In this document: piece by piece, positions 30,459 to 31,857 of the stretch | Layout of the letters: the number at the start of each line of letters is the position of its first letter | How positions within the stretch are numbered: the stretch's first letter is position 1 | NCBI GenBank assembly: GCA_964510785.1 | Contig: CAZECM010000035.1 | Span: forward strand, 1 to 31,857 | Reading direction: 5' to 3' | Length of the DNA: 31,857 nt | DNA from: JAAYZM01 sp964510785 | Lineage (GTDB): Bacteria; Actinomycetota; Actinomycetes; Actinomycetales; Cellulomonadaceae | Translations under genes and position numbers: made by a program | The notes under the pieces: model-generated | Seen by the model: only the letters and a program-made list of their open reading frames with translations | Told to the model about the DNA's origin: nothing | Database searches by the model: none

Positions 30459-30540
30459 GGGCGGTCCCTCCGAGTTGTCCGACGCAACATCACATCATCG
30501 GCAGCCCGCTCCGTGGACCATAGGGACGAACGTCCTCGCG

Positions 30541-30546
30541 TAGCCT
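30541..30546 (+). promoter_or_regulatory. Candidate -10 element for leaderless maf
   Basis: TAGCCT, six bases (CGCCGT), then GTG 30553. Confidence 0.6.
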
Positions 30547-30552
30547 CGCCGT

Positions 30553-31170
30553 GTGCCGACTGCCACCACCCCGCGACTCATCCTCGCCTCCGCGTCCCCC
30601 GCGCGCCTCGCGACGCTCCGCGCGGCGGGCATCGAGCCGCACGTCCGGGTCGCCGGGCTCGACGAGGAGGCCGTGCTCGACGCGGCGGGGCCGCTCAGCC
30701 CGGCCGATGCGGTCCTCGCGCTCGCTCGCGCCAAGGCCGAGCACGTCGCAGCCGGGCCGGAGCTCGAGGGCGCACTCGTCCTGGGTTGCGACTCGATGCT
30801 CGAGCTCGACGGCGAGGTGCTCGGCAAGCCCCGCGACGCCGACGACGCGACGAGGCGCTGGCTCGCCATGCGCGGTCGCAGCGGTGTGCTGCACACGGGG
30901 CACTGGCTCGTGGGACCCGGCGGCACGGCGGGGGCCACGGCGTCGACGACGGTCTACTTCGCGGACCTGTCCGACGACGAGATCGACGCCTATGTCGCGA
31001 CGGGCGAACCCCTCGCCGTGGCCGGAGCCTTCACCGTCGACGGGATCGGCGGGCCCTTCGTCACGGGGGTCGAGGGCGACTATCACAACGTCGTCGGGCT
31101 GAGCCTGCCGCTGCTGCGTGAGCTCCTGGGGCACCTCGGCGTCACGATCACGGAGCTGTGGGCCCGCTGA
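30553..31170 (+). CDS. maf: Maf-family nucleotide pyrophosphatase
   Basis: Hydrolyses noncanonical or excess nucleoside triphosphates to the monophosphate and pyrophosphate; linked to septum control in some bacteria. The 205-residue protein shows LILASASPARLATLRAAGI (substrate loop), the central GCDSMLELDGEVLGKP (D and E in metal binding), and GAFTVDGIGGPFVTGVEGDYHNVVGLSLPLL near the C-terminus. The second motif residue is alanine-arginine (SPAR) rather than the common SPRR. GTG 30553 follows a leaderless -10. maf normally sits between the carboxylase epsilon and alpha genes in actinobacteria; here only the alpha side is adjacent. Confidence 0.94.
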   Translation: MPTATTPRLILASASPARLATLRAAGIEPHVRVAGLDEEAVLDAAGPLSPADAVLALARAKAEHVAAGPELEGALVLGCDSMLELDGEVLGKPRDADDATRRWLAMRGRSGVLHTGHWLVGPGGTAGATASTTVYFADLSDDEIDAYVATGEPLAVAGAFTVDGIGGPFVTGVEGDYHNVVGLSLPLLRELLGHLGVTITELWAR

Positions 31171-31325
31171 GGGTTGTGCCCGCCGGACAAGCGCCACCCA
31201 CCTAGAGCGCGCAAGACGGCCGGCGCCTCGTAGGAACCCCACAAAACCGCGGCGACGGCGTAGGTGTCTGCGCCAATCTTGTCCGTCGCGGGTGTCCCGG
31301 GGTGAAGTCGTGGGGTCGAACGGGT

Positions 31326-31331
31326 TACGGT
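31326..31331 (+). promoter_or_regulatory. Candidate -10 element for the leaderless carboxylase alpha gene
   Basis: TACGGT, five bases (GAGCC), then GTG 31337. The 166-base interval before it also holds an inverted pair, CGGACAAG (31184-31191) and CTTGTCCG (31278-31285). Confidence 0.45.
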
Positions 31332-31336
31332 GAGCC

Positions 31337-31857
31337 GTGCCTCACATCTCCAAGGTGCTCATCGCCACCCGCGGTGGGAGCGCCGTCCGCATCGCGAGGG
31401 CCTGCAGCGACGCCGGGATCGCGAGCGTCGCCGTCTACGCCGACCCCGACCGCGAGTCCCTCCACGTCCGGCTCTCCGACGAGGCCTTCGCCCTCGGCGG
31501 TGCCCGCGCCTCGGAGACGTACCTCGACATCGGCAAGCTCCTCGACGTCGCGCGCCGTGCCGGGGCCGACGCCGTCCACCCCGGCTACGGGTTCCTTGCC
31601 GAGAACGCGAGCTTCGCGCAGGCCGTCATCGACGCGGGGCTCGTATGGATCGGGCCCCCGCCGTCGGCCATCGAGTCGCTCGGCGACAAGGTGAGCGCCC
31701 GGCACATCGCCCAACGCGCCGGCGCACCCCTCGTGGCGGGCACGCCCGACCCCGTCGCCGACGCGAGCGAGGTGCACGCCTTCGCCGCCGAGCACGGCCT
31801 GCCCGTCGCGATCAAGGCGGCCTACGGCGGCGGCGGCCGCGGCATGCGCGTCGTGCA
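31337..31857 (+). CDS. Acyl-CoA carboxylase alpha subunit (biotin carboxylase), 5' part
   Basis: The N-terminal 173 residues of the biotin carboxylase plus carrier protein that is cut off at the window end. Visible are KVLIATRGGSAVRIARACSDAGI, AVYADPDRESLHVRLSDEAFAL, ETYLDIGKLLDVARRAGADA, VHPGYGFLAENASFAQAV, WIGPPPSAIESLGDKVSAR and the glycine-rich ATP-grasp loop IKAAYGGGGRGMRVV. The full protein should be about 580-600 residues and end with the biotinylated MKM motif. The first motif is normally IANRGEIAVR, but here reads IATRGGSAVR, which is unusual. It is the biotin acceptor for BirA and the partner of the beta and epsilon subunits. Confidence 0.93.
   Translation, partial: MPHISKVLIATRGGSAVRIARACSDAGIASVAVYADPDRESLHVRLSDEAFALGGARASETYLDIGKLLDVARRAGADAVHPGYGFLAENASFAQAVIDAGLVWIGPPPSAIESLGDKVSARHIAQRAGAPLVAGTPDPVADASEVHAFAAEHGLPVAIKAAYGGGGRGMRVV

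Noticed and set aside
1..31857. CRISPR arrays, rRNA genes, riboswitches, complete insertion sequences
   Set aside because: No regularly spaced repeats, no rRNA sequence, no recognisable riboswitch core upstream of genes, and no transposase-like protein were found on either strand.

Overview
This window comes from a high-GC actinobacterium. Codon third positions are almost all G or C, GTG and TTG starts are common, and many genes appear to be leaderless. The best guess is the Micrococcales, in the Cellulomonas/Oerskovia/Sanguibacter neighbourhood: AdhE suggests a facultative fermenter, and the argS-lysA and biotin-carboxylase gene orders are actinobacterial. Genus is inference. The sequence is a draft scaffold with two 10-N joins (553-562 inside lysA; 11329-11338 inside adhE).

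Left part (1-8.7 kb): the argS-lysA pair on the minus strand with lysA broken; an ArsR regulator with an SRPBCC (AHSA1) partner; a TetR regulator divergent from a membrane protein and quinone-oxidoreductase operon, with clear operator repeats between them; a CynX-type MFS transporter divergent from a FadR-type regulator; and a membrane-anchored hypothetical protein.

Middle part (8.7-17.4 kb): tRNA-Arg(CCG), followed by a gene-free 333-base stretch with an unusual set of inverted repeats; a HerA-like ATPase with an HdeD-like membrane protein; a divergent bifunctional aldehyde-alcohol dehydrogenase, adhE; a small lipoprotein; a 40-residue membrane peptide; a class I/II aminotransferase; a Bcr/CflA MFS exporter; and a C-terminally truncated SRAP protein.

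Right part (17.4-31.9 kb): a class III nucleotide cyclase, birA, acyl-CoA carboxylase beta and epsilon subunits, maf, and the start of a biotin carboxylase alpha subunit. This order is known from other actinobacteria (for example Streptomyces and Mycobacterium). Here it is split by a roughly 9.3 kb block holding a heterodimeric ABC exporter, an acyltransferase, a secreted zinc metallopeptidase, a DUF885 peptidase and a VKOR-like redox protein. BirA should biotinylate the carboxylase alpha subunit that partners with the beta and epsilon subunits.

The most consistent regulatory signal is a TANNNT hexamer (usually TAGGCT or TAGCCT) 5-8 bases before the start codon of ten genes. This is the hallmark of leaderless transcription, and it fixes several start codons. 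Twice the TAG of such a hexamer is also the stop codon of the preceding gene. I saw no CRISPR array, prophage, toxin-antitoxin or defence cassette, and no complete insertion sequence.
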